A DNA stretch of 41,162 bases. It comes from Desulfotomaculum sp. (lineage in GTDB: Bacteria; Bacillota; Desulfotomaculia; Desulfotomaculales; Nap2-2B). Location: the NCBI GenBank assembly GCA_003485325.1, contig DMZI01000053.1, positions 1-41,162 of the forward strand, read 5' to 3'. A program made the translations under genes and the position numbers. Within the stretch, counting starts at the first letter, position 1. Each line of letters opens with the position of its first letter. Under the pieces are notes generated by a model. It searched no databases, was not told the origin of the DNA, and saw only the letters and a list, made by a program, of their open reading frames with translations. Positions 14,963 to 24,680 of this stretch are shown piece by piece.

Positions 14963-15724
14963 TTAAACTAAACCAATAAATTTATAAATATCAGCTGTTC
15001 TTAAATCCCTTACAACAAAATCTGCCCCGGCCCGGCGCAGAGCTTCCTCCTGACCTATGCGCCACACGCCGACCGCATCAAAACCCAGTGATTTGGCTGC
15101 CTCGATTCCCGATGAGGTGTCTTCAAAGACAACGAAACGCAGTTTTTCACCGGGCAAAAGCTCTTTTATCCTGGCGGAAGCGAATTCCAGTATGTTTTTC
15201 TTGCCCTCCAGATCGATTCCGCAAACATCAACATTAAACATAGTGTAAAGAGTATCCCGTTCATCCATTGCATTAAAAGCGGGACCAAGCTCATTAATCA
15301 AGCGGTCTTTTGTTACCCTGGTCAGCATGTCCCTGGCGTTTTTTGAAGCTGACGCCGCCGCCTGGAGAATTCCTTTACTTCTTGCCTCCCAGAGTATTAA
15401 GACTGCGTCCGGAAACAGTTTGAACTCCCCTGCTTCGATGAGGTCTTTGATTAGTCTGTTCTTTTCGCTGCAGTACCTTTCCAGGATAATCTTTTTCTGC
15501 TCCCCGGTCTTTACCCCAAGGCGTTCGTAAACGTTGTTCATCTCAAGGATATTGTTGCCCCCCTCGTACCTTGGCCGGGAAGCAACGTAATTAAAATAAA
15601 AATCTGAATCCATTGTTTTGACCAGGTACGGTTCTTTCGCCGCAGTTATTCGCCAGGCGTCTTCATGCGGGCTGTCAACCACAACCCCGTCGATATCCCA
15701 TATAAAAGCTACCTTTTCGTTCAT
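14963..15724 (-). CDS. HAD-superfamily phosphatase/mutase (beta-phosphoglucomutase-like)
   Basis: 253 residues. Motif I is WDIDGVVVDSP (nucleophile Asp9 and acid/base Asp11), motif II is in AAASASKNA, and motif III/IV is FVVFEDTSSGIEAAKSLGFDAVGVW. Subclass I cap between them. In clusters with family-65 phosphorylases such proteins convert beta-glucose 1-phosphate into glucose 6-phosphate, and a damaged family-65 gene is just upstream, so this role is inferred; a plain sugar-phosphate phosphatase is also possible. It appears intact. Confidence 0.8.
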   Translation of the reverse strand: MNEKVAFIWDIDGVVVDSPHEDAWRITAAKEPYLVKTMDSDFYFNYVASRPRYEGGNNILEMNNVYERLGVKTGEQKKIILERYCSEKNRLIKDLIEAGEFKLFPDAVLILWEARSKGILQAAASASKNARDMLTRVTKDRLINELGPAFNAMDERDTLYTMFNVDVCGIDLEGKKNILEFASARIKELLPGEKLRFVVFEDTSSGIEAAKSLGFDAVGVWRIGQEEALRRAGADFVVRDLRTADIYKFIGLV

Positions 15725-15747
15725 TTAAGATCACCTGCTCGCATCAG

Positions 15748-15814
15748 AAAGGTCAAACTGCCTACGTGCTCATGTTCGCAAGGCCAAAATCGCACTTAAG
15801 GCATTACCCTTCCT
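15748..15814. mobile_element. MITE-like inverted-repeat element, short copy
   Basis: About 67 bp. The left part (GGTCAAACTGCCTACGTG, CTCATGTTCGC) and right part (CAAAATCGCACTTAAGGC, ATTA) match the two ends of the element at 9380-9557, while the roughly 110-bp interior is missing. It lies between the phosphorylase pseudogene and the HAD gene. Confidence 0.7.
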
Positions 15815-15867
15815 TTATTGATAAATTTTCATCCTTTTAGCCGGTGTTGCTTCAGCAACATGGATGT

Positions 15868-18248
15868 CTATTTTTGTGAGCCTGCTGTTACCGGCACTTC
15901 GCCAATTGTTCGCTGTTGACAACGCCTTACCTTTTGGCCGCGGCTCAAGAAACATTTTTCACCGCATACTTCCAGCCAGATACCCTCCCTGTTTCTGAAC
16001 CTGTCGCGGACAAATAAGACCTCTATCTGAAGCTTTTCTTCGACGTTGGCAACTTTCAGCTCAAACAAAGCATTCCTAAACCAGAAATTAAGGCGGATGC
16101 CGCTTACTTCCCCGGGTAAAACCGGGTTCACAGATAAAATCTCATCTTTTATTTTCAGCCCGGCAAAACCGTATCCTGCAATTTGCCATGCGCCGCCAAG
16201 CGCGGCCGCATGTATGCCAAGCTCTGTGTTACCGTATAAATCGCCGTAATCCGCCCTTACGGCCTGGATGAAATACTTGTAAGACTCCCTCAGATTCCCC
16301 AGTTCGAGTGCCGTAATGGCGTAGCTCGGCAAACTGAGGCTTGACTTGTGCGTGGTCCTCTTTTTATAAAAATCGTAGTTGACTTTTTTTACCTGACTGC
16401 TGAACTCGTTGGCAAATAAACGCATTAAGAGTATAACGTCAGCCTGCTTGACCAACTGGGTGTCTTTAGCCTCGGCAAGGTCTAACGAAGCAGGCCAGAC
16501 CGGCATTGCGTTTTCATCCCATTCCTGAATTAAGAACTCTTTCTTGTTGAAATAGCCCTCAAATTCTTCAATTAGGCCGTCTTGGTTGATGAAAGCAATA
16601 ACTTTTTCTGAAATCTCTCTCCAGGACAGGATCTCTTCCTTTTTTAACTCAATTTTTTTGGCCAGCCGGTTCAGGCGAAGGGGATGCTCTTTTGCCAAAT
16701 AGTCGTAAAGTTCCGCCGCATATCTCAAATTCCACCTGGCCATATAATTTGTATAAAAATTATTATCCACACATTCCTGAAATTCATTTGGACCAATAAC
16801 ATCTTTTATTTCGTAATAGTTTTTTTCGCTGTTATAATTTACGCGTGCTGCCCAGAACCGGGCTGTTTCAAAAACCATTTCCGCGCCGTACCGGAGCATG
16901 AAATCCCTGTCAGAAGTAGCCTGGTAATATAAAACTACCCCGTAAATTATATCTCCTGCGATATGAATCTCCCTTTTAGAAACATGAACGGGGATAACCG
17001 TACCGTCAAAGTTAACCCATGTCTTGGGAGTCTCGTCATCTCCGCTTTCAGCCGATTCCCATGGCCACCAGGCCCCTTCGTAACCGTTTTCCCTTGCCTT
17101 GGCCCTGGCCTGTTTTAAACGCCGGTAGCGGTAAAGGAGAAGATTTCTGGCCAGTTCAGGCTGAGTAAAGATAAAAAAGGGCAAAACAAAGATTTCCGTA
17201 TCCCAGAATACGTGGCCTTTATACCACTCGCCTGATAATGTTTTGGCCGGGATGCTCACGTCCAAATCCTCGGGCGGGACAGCAATCAGAAGATGGTAGG
17301 TGTTCAGGCGCACATTATTCTGCACGAAAGCCTCATCGTTGATTAAAAGATCGGAATTTACCCACCTTTTTTCCCAGGCGTCACAGTGGGCTTTGAAAAG
17401 TGCCGCAACGCCTTTTCCCTTTAAAGAGCTCAACGAGCCAAGGCAGCTTTTCTTTATGCTGCGCTTTTTGTCACGGGATGTATAGATTGTAACAAAAGAT
17501 GTGAACGTGTATTTTTTCCCTTGACGGCTTTAAAGGAACATTCCTGGGAAACAGTTTCCTCACCGGCCGAAACGGCCCACTTTACTTCCGGATGGGAACC
17601 CCTTCCCGAAAACTCCAGGTCTGCGGCCAGACCAATTGACTGCCCGGAATTAATTGTTTTCGCTTCAAGGTAAACAGCCCCTTCCGGATTATGAAATGAG
17701 CAATCCCGGACGGAGTAGCGCTTGATTGGATCCCCTACTGCCTGAACAGCATTTTCAGTCGTGCCGTCGATTAATCTTTTAACCGTTATTTCAGCGTCAC
17801 AATCCAGCGGTTTTAAGGAAAAGACCATTACGGCGGCGTGAAAGTCCTTCAAACTGAAGAACCGCGTTGATTCGTACTCATACCTGCCCCCGTCATTCTG
17901 AAAGACTGTCCGTCTGTGCAGAACTGCCTTTTTCAGGTCTAAAACCCGTCGGTGTTCGGCAATTTTCATCTCATTTGCAGAAAGCCTGCCGCCGTTAATA
18001 TAAATTTCCACTCTTAACGGATTGGGGACGTTGACAATTTCAAAAGGCTGACCTCCGGTTCGATCATAAATACCGGCCAGATAAGTCCCGGGATACCCGT
18101 TCTCAAAGCTTTCTTCCAGGACGCCCCTCGAACCGAGGTACCCGTTGCCAAGCGTAAAGATTGTCTCCCAAAACTTTCTTTTTTCTTGCTCAAAACCCTC
18201 TTCGCCGATCACCCAGTTTTCTTCGGACAATTTGTTAAACAAGAACAT
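15868..18248 (-). pseudogene. Glycoside hydrolase family 65 phosphorylase, frameshifted
   Basis: Two reading frames form one ~790-residue family-65 enzyme (maltose/trehalose/kojibiose phosphorylase type; phosphorolysis of an alpha-glucoside to beta-glucose 1-phosphate). The N-terminal beta-sandwich (TLGNGYLGSRG, ENGYPGTYLAGIYD) runs 18248-17454; the catalytic barrel runs to 15868 with WDTEIFVLPFF, the general acid Glu in IGPNEFQECVDNN, KQADVILLMRLF, a THKSSLS phosphate-site segment (the usual following His is Tyr) and ALGGAWQ. The break is in a run of six A (17512-17517); one more A restores KYTFTSFVTIYTSRDKK and joins the halves. This may be a real mutation or a homopolymer read error. Confidence 0.85.
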
Positions 18249-18299
18249 CCCCCTTACTTAAGACAAAGCTTTTTTAATTTCCATTACTCGCTCGGCAGG

Positions 18300-19304
18300 T
18301 TAACTTGTCAGCCTTTTTTCAATCACTTCTTTATAGAGCCGTTCGTAACTGTCCACCATAACCTGGGAAGTAAAAAGATTCTCCGCTCTTTCCCGGCATT
18401 TAAAGGGGCTGATGCTCCCTGCCTGATCTGCAGCCGCAACAAACTCCTCCATGGTTTCAACCACAAAACCTGTAACACCGTGTTCAACCACCTCCGGGGC
18501 TGAACCTCTCTTGAAAGTTATCACAGGCGTTCCGCAGGCCATTGCTTCAACCATAGTTATACCGAAAGGCTCTTCCCACTGGATTGGGTAAAGGTAGCCT
18601 TTGCCCCGGGAAAACAAACGCATTTTTTCTTCGCTCCAGTGCCCCAGTTCACCAATGTAAGTTATCTTCTCATTCAGATAAGGCCTGATGAATTGCTCAA
18701 AATAAAGCACCTCGGCCTGTTCGTGAACCTTGCCGGCCAAAACAAGCTTCGCCCCCATTCGCCTGGCGGCCTCGCAGGCAAGGTGGGGCGCCTTTTCAGG
18801 ATTAAAACGCCCTATGTAAAAGAAATAGTCATCCTTGTCCCGGGAGAAGGGGTACTTATCAAATTTAACACCGTTATACACCGTGCCGAGGTAATTAAGG
18901 CCGGGAAGAAAAGAGCGCTGGTTGTTGCTTATGGAAATGAAATAAACTCCCGGGTGGCCGGTAAAAAGCCTCTAAAAAGCCTTGTTTTCCTCGTCAAAAG
19001 GGCCGTATAGCGTATGCACCACGGGAACTTCCTTTAAAAAGGCGGCGCAGCATAACCCTTCCTTCCAGGTGTGATCATGGATCAAATCGAAGTCTTTTCC
19101 TGCCACCTCCAAATACGATGCCAGAGTGTGGCTTAAAGCTGCATTAAGAAAATTTGAAGGCGGTTTATCCAGGTAGCCTTTCATTTCCTGGTCAAAAACT
19201 TTATAGATATTCGCTTTTGTGGTAGAATTTGAAACCGTGCAAACAGTGACTTCATGACCTTTTGAAACCAGGCCGTCAGCAAGAAGGCTGACCACAACTT
19301 CAAT
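18300..19304 (-). pseudogene. Family 4 glycosyltransferase, truncated and with an internal stop
   Basis: The protein resembles GT4 enzymes of the trehalose-synthase-like group (FYIGRFNPEKAPHLACEAAR, LYPIQWEEPFGITMVEAMACGTPVI, EVVEHGVTGF). The first ~20-25 residues are missing: coding begins abruptly at IEVVVSLLADGL (19304), right after a piece of an unrelated gene. An in-frame TAG at 18972-18974 interrupts PFDEENKAF and RLFTGHPGVYF; the frame is the same on both sides. The restart ORF begins at 18881. With the neighbouring GH65 phosphorylase and HAD gene it once formed an alpha-glucoside (trehalose- or kojibiose-like) cluster; this is inferred. Confidence 0.85.
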
Positions 19305-19541
19305 GCCCAGTCAACCTTTAAATTTAACGCTTCAGCCACTACCCCGATGGGAACGAAAGTCCTTCCTTTGAGAATAACGGGTTCCCCGTTCGTCCCCGTG
19401 CTTATGGTTTTACCGTTTACGATCAGCTTGATCACCTGGTTGATACTGACCTGCTTTGTCACTGAAGCGGCTTCCGCAACTGCGGCAACCAGAAATAATA
19501 TAGACAGTAACAACGATACTGCAATAATTTTTTTTCTTCAC
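19305..19541 (-). pseudogene. 5' fragment of a secreted copper-amine-oxidase stalk-domain protein
   Basis: Begins at GTG 19541 with AAAGGAG nine bases ahead. Reading through a run of eight A (19528-19535) with a one-base frame change gives a signal peptide (KKK, then IIAVSLLLSILFLVAAVAEA) followed by the stalk domain (IKLIVNGKTISTG, GRTFVPIGVVAEALNLKVDW). The domain is cut after VDW at about 19307 and joined out of frame to the glycosyltransferase, so a deletion removed its end and the start of the next gene. Confidence 0.8.
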
Positions 19542-19811
19542 GGCTTTCAACTCCTTTATTTTTTACGCCTGTAAATCCGCATATTTGACCAGAACTGATT
19601 AATCAGGCATATTTAAATACCCCCTTTTTTACCAAATTTACCATATAGAGATTTAAAAACTTCTGAAAGGAGATTGAGTAGCGCCTCGACAGGGATATAA
19701 AATTGCCAAAGTCTTATTTTGCAGGAATAATAAGTAATTCCACAACGAAGGGCGAAAACCCTTTACTTTTGCCCAAAAAAGTCTCTTTAAAATAGCGGAT
19801 AAAATAAAAAA
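19542..19811. other. Gap with no gene seen
   Basis: AT-rich spacer between the stalk-protein fragment and the glutamate synthase unit. A short open frame at 19653-19874 has no start signal and no family. Only the terminator at its right edge is supported. Confidence 0.4.
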
Positions 19812-19830
19812 GCCGGCCTTCAAAGCCGGC
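19803..19830 (-). terminator. Terminator of the glutamate synthase unit
   Basis: On the minus strand GCCGGC-TTTGAAG-GCCGGC followed by TTTTTTATTTT, 22 bases after the last gene of the operon (stop at 19852). Confidence 0.85.
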
Positions 19831-19851
19831 AGTGATTTATTGGACCTGTTA

Positions 19852-20700
19852 TTAATATGCATATATACTCCCATACGGCCTTTTTGAAAGCGGCAGGATT
19901 TTCCGGAATTGCGCCTGGAGGATCTCTTCCGTATTTAAGCCGAATCGCTGTGCAAATTCCCCTGAATACTGCCTGACAATTTCCATGTCCCGGTCATCTG
20001 TCGTGTAAATTCCAACGTCTTTCCCAAGCTGGCTTTTTTCTATGTTCCCTCTTACGAAAATTACGCCGCCGTGCATTCCGGTCCCAACATAGTTGGCGTT
20101 ATGGTTCTTGCCCTCGGCCAGGCCGAGCCCGAGTAAAATGACTATCCCGCCCGCCATATATTCTCCGAAAAAGTCCTGGGCCGTCCCGCCGATGACCAGC
20201 ACGGGGACCTTGTCGTTATATTCCTTCATATGAATAGCGGTCCTGTAACCGACATTGTTCCTGATAAAAATTTTTCCGCCCCGCATTGACATGGCCGCAA
20301 CGTCTCCGGCCTTGCCATGAACGATTATTTCACCCTCATTCATCGTGTTGCCGACGCCATCCTGGGTATTACCGTAAACAGTAAGCCGCTGGCCGTTCAA
20401 AAAAGCGCCCAGGTCATTCCCGGCAGTCCCGTATATACTCAGGTTAACATTGCATCCGGAAACGGTATTCAGTCTGGTCCCGATATACCTCTGCCCGAAA
20501 ACATTCCTTACGGTAATATCCCGCGCTCCCTGAGAAGCCACTTCCCTGAGCAAATCGTTCAACTCTTTGTGCTTCAGGTTTAAGGCGTCTACCCAGGCCT
20601 GAGAACCGCTGACAGTCGCATACCCGCCAAGTTCACTCACATGCCTGGACCCTTCCAAGAACATATCACGCAAGCCGGATTTCAAAGTTAAACTTGCCAT
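19852..20700 (-). CDS. Glutamate synthase GXGXG (alpha-subunit C-terminal) domain protein
   Basis: 282 residues, corresponding to the C-terminal right-handed beta-helix of classical GltB, here a separate gene. Repeating glycine strands are visible: VNLSIYGTAGNDLGAFLNG, GVGNTMNEGEIIVHGKAGD, MRGGKIFIRNNVGYR, MAGGIVILLGLG, GTGMHGGVIFVRG. In the full enzyme this domain holds the ammonia-tunnel and synthase domains together. It ends the five-gene unit and is followed by a strong terminator. Three residues of its start (ATG 20700) lie 6 bases after the FMN-domain gene. Confidence 0.92.
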   Translation of the reverse strand: MASLTLKSGLRDMFLEGSRHVSELGGYATVSGSQAWVDALNLKHKELNDLLREVASQGARDITVRNVFGQRYIGTRLNTVSGCNVNLSIYGTAGNDLGAFLNGQRLTVYGNTQDGVGNTMNEGEIIVHGKAGDVAAMSMRGGKIFIRNNVGYRTAIHMKEYNDKVPVLVIGGTAQDFFGEYMAGGIVILLGLGLAEGKNHNANYVGTGMHGGVIFVRGNIEKSQLGKDVGIYTTDDRDMEIVRQYSGEFAQRFGLNTEEILQAQFRKILPLSKRPYGSIYAY

Positions 20701-20706
20701 AAGTCC

Positions 20707-22221
20707 TCACTCCCCCGCTCCTTTTACTCCCAGAACATCCAGTTCCCAGCCTTCCAGCCCGACGCCGCGCAGGTGATCCCTGTTGCCCCTTATACTCTCT
20801 ATCGCATTTATACCCATGCCTCCGAGCATTTCCTTGATCTCGTGCTCCCAGCTCCTTAGTAAGTTAACCAGCTTGACGCTGGCGATTTCCGGGTTAAGCC
20901 TCTTGGACAGATAAGGATCCTGTGTGCAGACCCCCCAGGAGCATTTTCCAGTGTAACACTTCTGGCAAAGCGTGCAGCCCATGGCAACCAGCGCAGAGGT
21001 GCCGATATATACGGCATCCGCCCCCAGCGCGATTGCCTTGAGGACATCCCCGCTGCACCTGAATCCGCCTGCGGCAATAACCGAACATTTATTCCTGATC
21101 CCTTCGTCGCGAAGCCTTTTATCAATAGCCGCCAGGGCAAGTTCCAAGGGGATGCCTATATTGTCCCTGATTATTTTAGGCGCCGACCCCGTTCCGCCCC
21201 TGATACCGTCGATAGCGATGATATCCGCTCCGGCCCTGACTATTCCGGAGGCGATGGCGGCCACGTGGTTTACAGCGGCAATCTTAACAGAAATTGGTTT
21301 TGTATAGTTGGTGACCTCTTTTAGGGCATAGATTAACATTGAAAGATCCTCAATTGAATAAATATCATGCTGCGGAGCTGGAGAAAGAGCGTCCGTTCCC
21401 TCTGGAATCATTCTGTTCCTGGCAACGTTAAACGACACCTTTTCGCCGGGAAGATGCCCGCCGATGCCGGGTTTGGCGCCCTGTCCTATCTTGATTTCAA
21501 CAATTGACGCGCAGTTGAAGTATTCCGAATCGACACCAAACCTTCCGCTGGCGCATTGAACGACCGCGTTCCCGCCGTATTTCTCCCTCATTTCAAGCGG
21601 CAGGCCGCCTTCGCCGGTGTTGAACAAAGTCCCTATTTCCTTGGCCGCCATAGCCAGAGATAGGAAAGCCTGGTAACTGATTGCTCCATAGGACATGGCC
21701 GAAAAAGCTACCGGGAGCTCAATCATCTTGTTTGGATTCAACTCGCTCTTTATCTCGAAGCCTTCTTTATTCAGGTCAATTTCAAGCGAATCCGGCTTTT
21801 TCCCTAAAAATGTCTTCAGCTCCATGGGTTCCCGCAAGGGGTCGATCGAAGGGTTAGTTACCTGCGAAGCGTTTAAGACAAGGTGATCCCAGTAGACCTT
21901 GTATGGTTTGTCATTTCCGCTCCCGGTCAGGATCACGCCGCCGGTTTCAGCCTGCTTTTTCAAGTCCTGCAGCTTTTCCCTGCTCCAGCTGTAATTTAAC
22001 CTGTACTGTGAAGAATGCGGCTGGACACAAAGAGCTCCCGTCGGGCAGAAAACGGCGCACCTCTGGCAGCCGACACAAACCTCCTCATAGGAGAACATAG
22101 CGTCAAAATCCGGGTCATACTTGTGGCCTCCTACAGGGCACTGCCTTTCACAAACCCTGCACTTGATACAGCGTTCTGTTTTTCTTTCAATGGCAAATTC
22201 CGGCAACAGATATGAATACAT
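20707..22221 (-). CDS. gltB: Glutamate synthase FMN-binding domain with N-terminal ferredoxin
   Basis: 504 residues. Residues 1-75 carry two [4Fe-4S] motifs (CIKCRVCERQCPVGG and CVGCQRCAVFCPTG). The rest is the FMN-binding TIM barrel that combines 2-oxoglutarate with ammonia and electrons to give glutamate: AMSYGAISYQA, NTGEGG, GQGAKPGIGGHLPG, ISVKIAAVN, DGIRGGTGSAP, and VYIGTSALVAMGC followed by C-QKC-YTGKC for the [3Fe-4S] cluster. This archaeal-type layout has the barrel, glutaminase and GXGXG parts as separate proteins. Reducing power probably comes from the neighbouring ferredoxin and FAD proteins. Confidence 0.95.
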   Translation of the reverse strand: MYSYLLPEFAIERKTERCIKCRVCERQCPVGGHKYDPDFDAMFSYEEVCVGCQRCAVFCPTGALCVQPHSSQYRLNYSWSREKLQDLKKQAETGGVILTGSGNDKPYKVYWDHLVLNASQVTNPSIDPLREPMELKTFLGKKPDSLEIDLNKEGFEIKSELNPNKMIELPVAFSAMSYGAISYQAFLSLAMAAKEIGTLFNTGEGGLPLEMREKYGGNAVVQCASGRFGVDSEYFNCASIVEIKIGQGAKPGIGGHLPGEKVSFNVARNRMIPEGTDALSPAPQHDIYSIEDLSMLIYALKEVTNYTKPISVKIAAVNHVAAIASGIVRAGADIIAIDGIRGGTGSAPKIIRDNIGIPLELALAAIDKRLRDEGIRNKCSVIAAGGFRCSGDVLKAIALGADAVYIGTSALVAMGCTLCQKCYTGKCSWGVCTQDPYLSKRLNPEIASVKLVNLLRSWEHEIKEMLGGMGINAIESIRGNRDHLRGVGLEGWELDVLGVKGAGE

Positions 22222-22237
22222 TTTCGATCACACCCTG

Positions 22238-23389
22238 CTATATAGAATTATCCATGCTCAACAAATGGTCAGTAGAGTTCATCCTCACCACAACAGGATT
22301 ACCTCCGTGCGGTGTCCAGGCAAAATCAAGATCCGGCGCCACTGACCTGATCGCCGCTTCTTCCGAAGAAAGATAAACCATATCGTCTTTTGCGCCGGCG
22401 GTGATTGGCCTTAGCCTGATCCTGTCAGTGATCCCGAACATTTCGTTATGTCGGGCTACGATGACCGTAAACGGCCCATTTAAGAGCAGGGGGCCATAAA
22501 CCATCCGCAGCGTTGTATTAAGATGTTTTTCCTTTTCCCGCATCTGTTCGATTGTGTCCCACATCGGAGGGGCAAAAATCTTCGAAACAACCTCTATAGG
22601 AAGGCCCTGCCTTCTCATCAAAAAGTCCACGGCATAGGCCATAACTTCTGTATCAGTATATAAAGTGCAATAATAACCGTACATCTCAAGAAACCTCCGG
22701 TTAGTTCCGTATGAGGAAATCTCCCCATTATGGACAACCGTCCAGTCGAGAATACTAAACGGGTGGGATCCACCCCACCACCCGGGTGTATTGGTCGGGA
22801 ACCTGCTGTGTACGGTCCATATATAGCCTTCGTACAGCTTATCAAGTAAAAAATAGTCCGCAATTTCGCCGGGGAACCCAACTCCCTTAAAAACGCCCAT
22901 ATTTTTGCCCGAAGAGAATACATAGGCATCGTCAATGCTTGTATTAATATGCATAACCTTATCAACCACAAACTCGTCGTCGGATAAGTTTCTTTCATCA
23001 CCCTTTTTTTCAGGTGTGACAAAATACCTCCAGACAAGAGGGGGGTGAAAAAGACTGACCTGCGCGTTGGTTGGTATTTGTTCATCATAGGCGACGTTAA
23101 AATTTTCGGTCAGATATTTTTCCACTACCGTCTTAACTTCGCGTCTTTTGTTTTCAAACATAATGTGCAGCGCGTAGTAATCCTTGTAATCCGGATAGAT
23201 CCCGTAAACGGCAAATCCGCCTCCAAGGCCGTTCCCCCTGACCTTGATGTTTTTGATCGCGGAAATGGCTATATTGCCCGGGAATCTTTTCCCGCTTGTG
23301 TTCATCACACCAAAAAGGCCGCATGCTTCCCTGCCCTGGTCAGGCAGATACCTCTCGCTGTTTTTACGCCCGTATCCGGTCATTGCCAT
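22238..23389 (-). CDS. Glutamate synthase class II glutaminase domain protein
   Basis: 383 residues, equivalent to the N-terminal amidotransferase domain of GltB. It hydrolyses glutamine and hands ammonia to the FMN domain. The nucleophile cysteine is in ACGLFGVMN, preceded by a 22-residue extension from the ATG at 23389; in class II enzymes this cysteine must be N-terminal, so the extension would have to be removed as a propeptide (known in some PurF and GltB proteins). Other signs: HSRFPTNTPGWWGGSHPF and VVHNGEISSYGTNRRFLE. It overlaps the FAD gene by 26 bases and precedes the FMN-domain gene by 16. Confidence 0.92.
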   Translation of the reverse strand: MAMTGYGRKNSERYLPDQGREACGLFGVMNTSGKRFPGNIAISAIKNIKVRGNGLGGGFAVYGIYPDYKDYYALHIMFENKRREVKTVVEKYLTENFNVAYDEQIPTNAQVSLFHPPLVWRYFVTPEKKGDERNLSDDEFVVDKVMHINTSIDDAYVFSSGKNMGVFKGVGFPGEIADYFLLDKLYEGYIWTVHSRFPTNTPGWWGGSHPFSILDWTVVHNGEISSYGTNRRFLEMYGYYCTLYTDTEVMAYAVDFLMRRQGLPIEVVSKIFAPPMWDTIEQMREKEKHLNTTLRMVYGPLLLNGPFTVIVARHNEMFGITDRIRLRPITAGAKDDMVYLSSEEAAIRSVAPDLDFAWTPHGGNPVVVRMNSTDHLLSMDNSI

Positions 23390-24680
23390 TCACCACCCCC
23401 GGGATAAGATCCTCTTTTAAAAGTTCCCACCTTAACTCCTCCGGGATGCTCCCATAACCAAAGTCCTCATTGAAAAGGTCATCCGTGAACTGTGAAACAT
23501 CCGCTTTTGTTCTCATCAGATTGACAAATATACCCGCCCGGCTGATTCTCCCCGCCAGGATAAACCCTGCGATTCTGCCTTCCCGGAGGGTGAATTTTCG
23601 ATAATATTTCTTCTTCTCATCTATCCTGCTGATATTTATAAAGCCGCCCGGGTCTTCTGCAGAAATATTCAACCCGGCGGTGATCAGGCAGAGATCGAAA
23701 AAATGCATGGAATTCATGCTGGTTGACCATACGTTTTCCCGCCTGCCGCCGGCCATATTCGAACCAGCTATCCGCCCTCCAAGATAAGCGTTGGGCCAGA
23801 GCGGGATAACCCTGCTTATTCCGGCAACGGAATCATACCCCTGGGCGCAATCCCCGCAGGCGTATAGATCAGAACGCGAAGTTTCCATTCTTTCGTTGAC
23901 TAAAATACCCCTGTCGATCTGTAACCCCGCCTGAACGCCCAGTTTGATCCTCGGGGCGACGCCCATCGCCAAAACCAGCATATCGCAGGGAATCTGTGTG
24001 CCGTCAGTTAAAACCACACTCTCAACCGAACTGCCTCCCTTAATTTCTTTGATTGTGTTGTTGGTAATTACCTGAACTCCTTTTTCTATAAAAAGGTCCT
24101 TAAGCAGGTTGGAAACGGGTTCGTCAACAACCGGCGCCAGAACCCTTCCGGCAAGCTCAATTACTTGTACCTGCAGGCCCCTTTTGCAGAGCGCCTCAGC
24201 TGCCATCAGGCCGATTACACCACCGCCGAGCACAACTGCCCTTTGCGCATTCTCCAGGGCTTTCTCGATCTTTAAAACATCATCCATACTTAAAAAAGTA
24301 AAGATGTTTTCCCTGTCCAGCCCTTCAACCGGCGGGATAAGAGGCCGGCCGCCCGTTGCCAAAAGCAGCTTTTTATAGACAATCCTTTCGTTACCGGAAA
24401 GCAGCGCCTCTTTTTTATCAGTATCTATATGAACGGCTTTTTGGCCAAGCAGGGCAGTAACCCCGTGCTGTTCATAAAAATCAGCTTTCCTGTAATACAT
24501 CTTTTCAAGATCAATTCCGCCTGCAAGGTAATAGGGTAAAAGGGCCCTGGAATATACGCGGCGGGTTTCCTCCGCAATTAAAGCGATTGATCCCGAACGA
24601 TCAATGCTCCTGAGCATTTCTATACAGCCAACGCTTCCGGCCGAATTCCCGATAACCACGTAATCAAACTGCCGGATCAT
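23364..24680 (-). CDS. FAD/NAD(P)-dependent oxidoreductase of the glutamate synthase unit
   Basis: 438 residues of the pyridine nucleotide-disulfide reductase class. Two Rossmann motifs: VVIGNSAGSVGCIE (FAD, about 8-21) and VVLGGGVIGLMAAEAL (NAD(P), about 148-163); the second FAD motif is LYACGDCAQG. The first glycine motif is degenerate (GNSAG instead of GxGxxG), as in some NirB/rubredoxin-reductase-like proteins. It probably passes electrons from NAD(P)H to the ferredoxin or FMN subunit, the job of GltD in classical GOGAT. The start abuts the stop of the ferredoxin gene, and its end overlaps the glutaminase gene. Confidence 0.88.
   Translation of the reverse strand: MIRQFDYVVIGNSAGSVGCIEMLRSIDRSGSIALIAEETRRVYSRALLPYYLAGGIDLEKMYYRKADFYEQHGVTALLGQKAVHIDTDKKEALLSGNERIVYKKLLLATGGRPLIPPVEGLDRENIFTFLSMDDVLKIEKALENAQRAVVLGGGVIGLMAAEALCKRGLQVQVIELAGRVLAPVVDEPVSNLLKDLFIEKGVQVITNNTIKEIKGGSSVESVVLTDGTQIPCDMLVLAMGVAPRIKLGVQAGLQIDRGILVNERMETSRSDLYACGDCAQGYDSVAGISRVIPLWPNAYLGGRIAGSNMAGGRRENVWSTSMNSMHFFDLCLITAGLNISAEDPGGFINISRIDEKKKYYRKFTLREGRIAGFILAGRISRAGIFVNLMRTKADVSQFTDDLFNEDFGYGSIPEELRWELLKEDLIPGVVNGNDRIRA

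Noticed and set aside
17430..17520. Programmed frameshifting in the GH65 gene
   Set aside because: No slippery heptamer with a following structure, and this family is not known to use it.
18972..18974. In-frame TAG in the glycosyltransferase as a pyrrolysine codon
   Set aside because: Some Peptococcaceae encode pyrrolysine, but the same gene lacks its N-terminus and sits in a decayed cluster; a nonsense mutation is simpler.
19653..19874. 73-codon minus-strand frame
   Set aside because: It overlaps the terminator and the end of the GXGXG gene, with no start signal or family.
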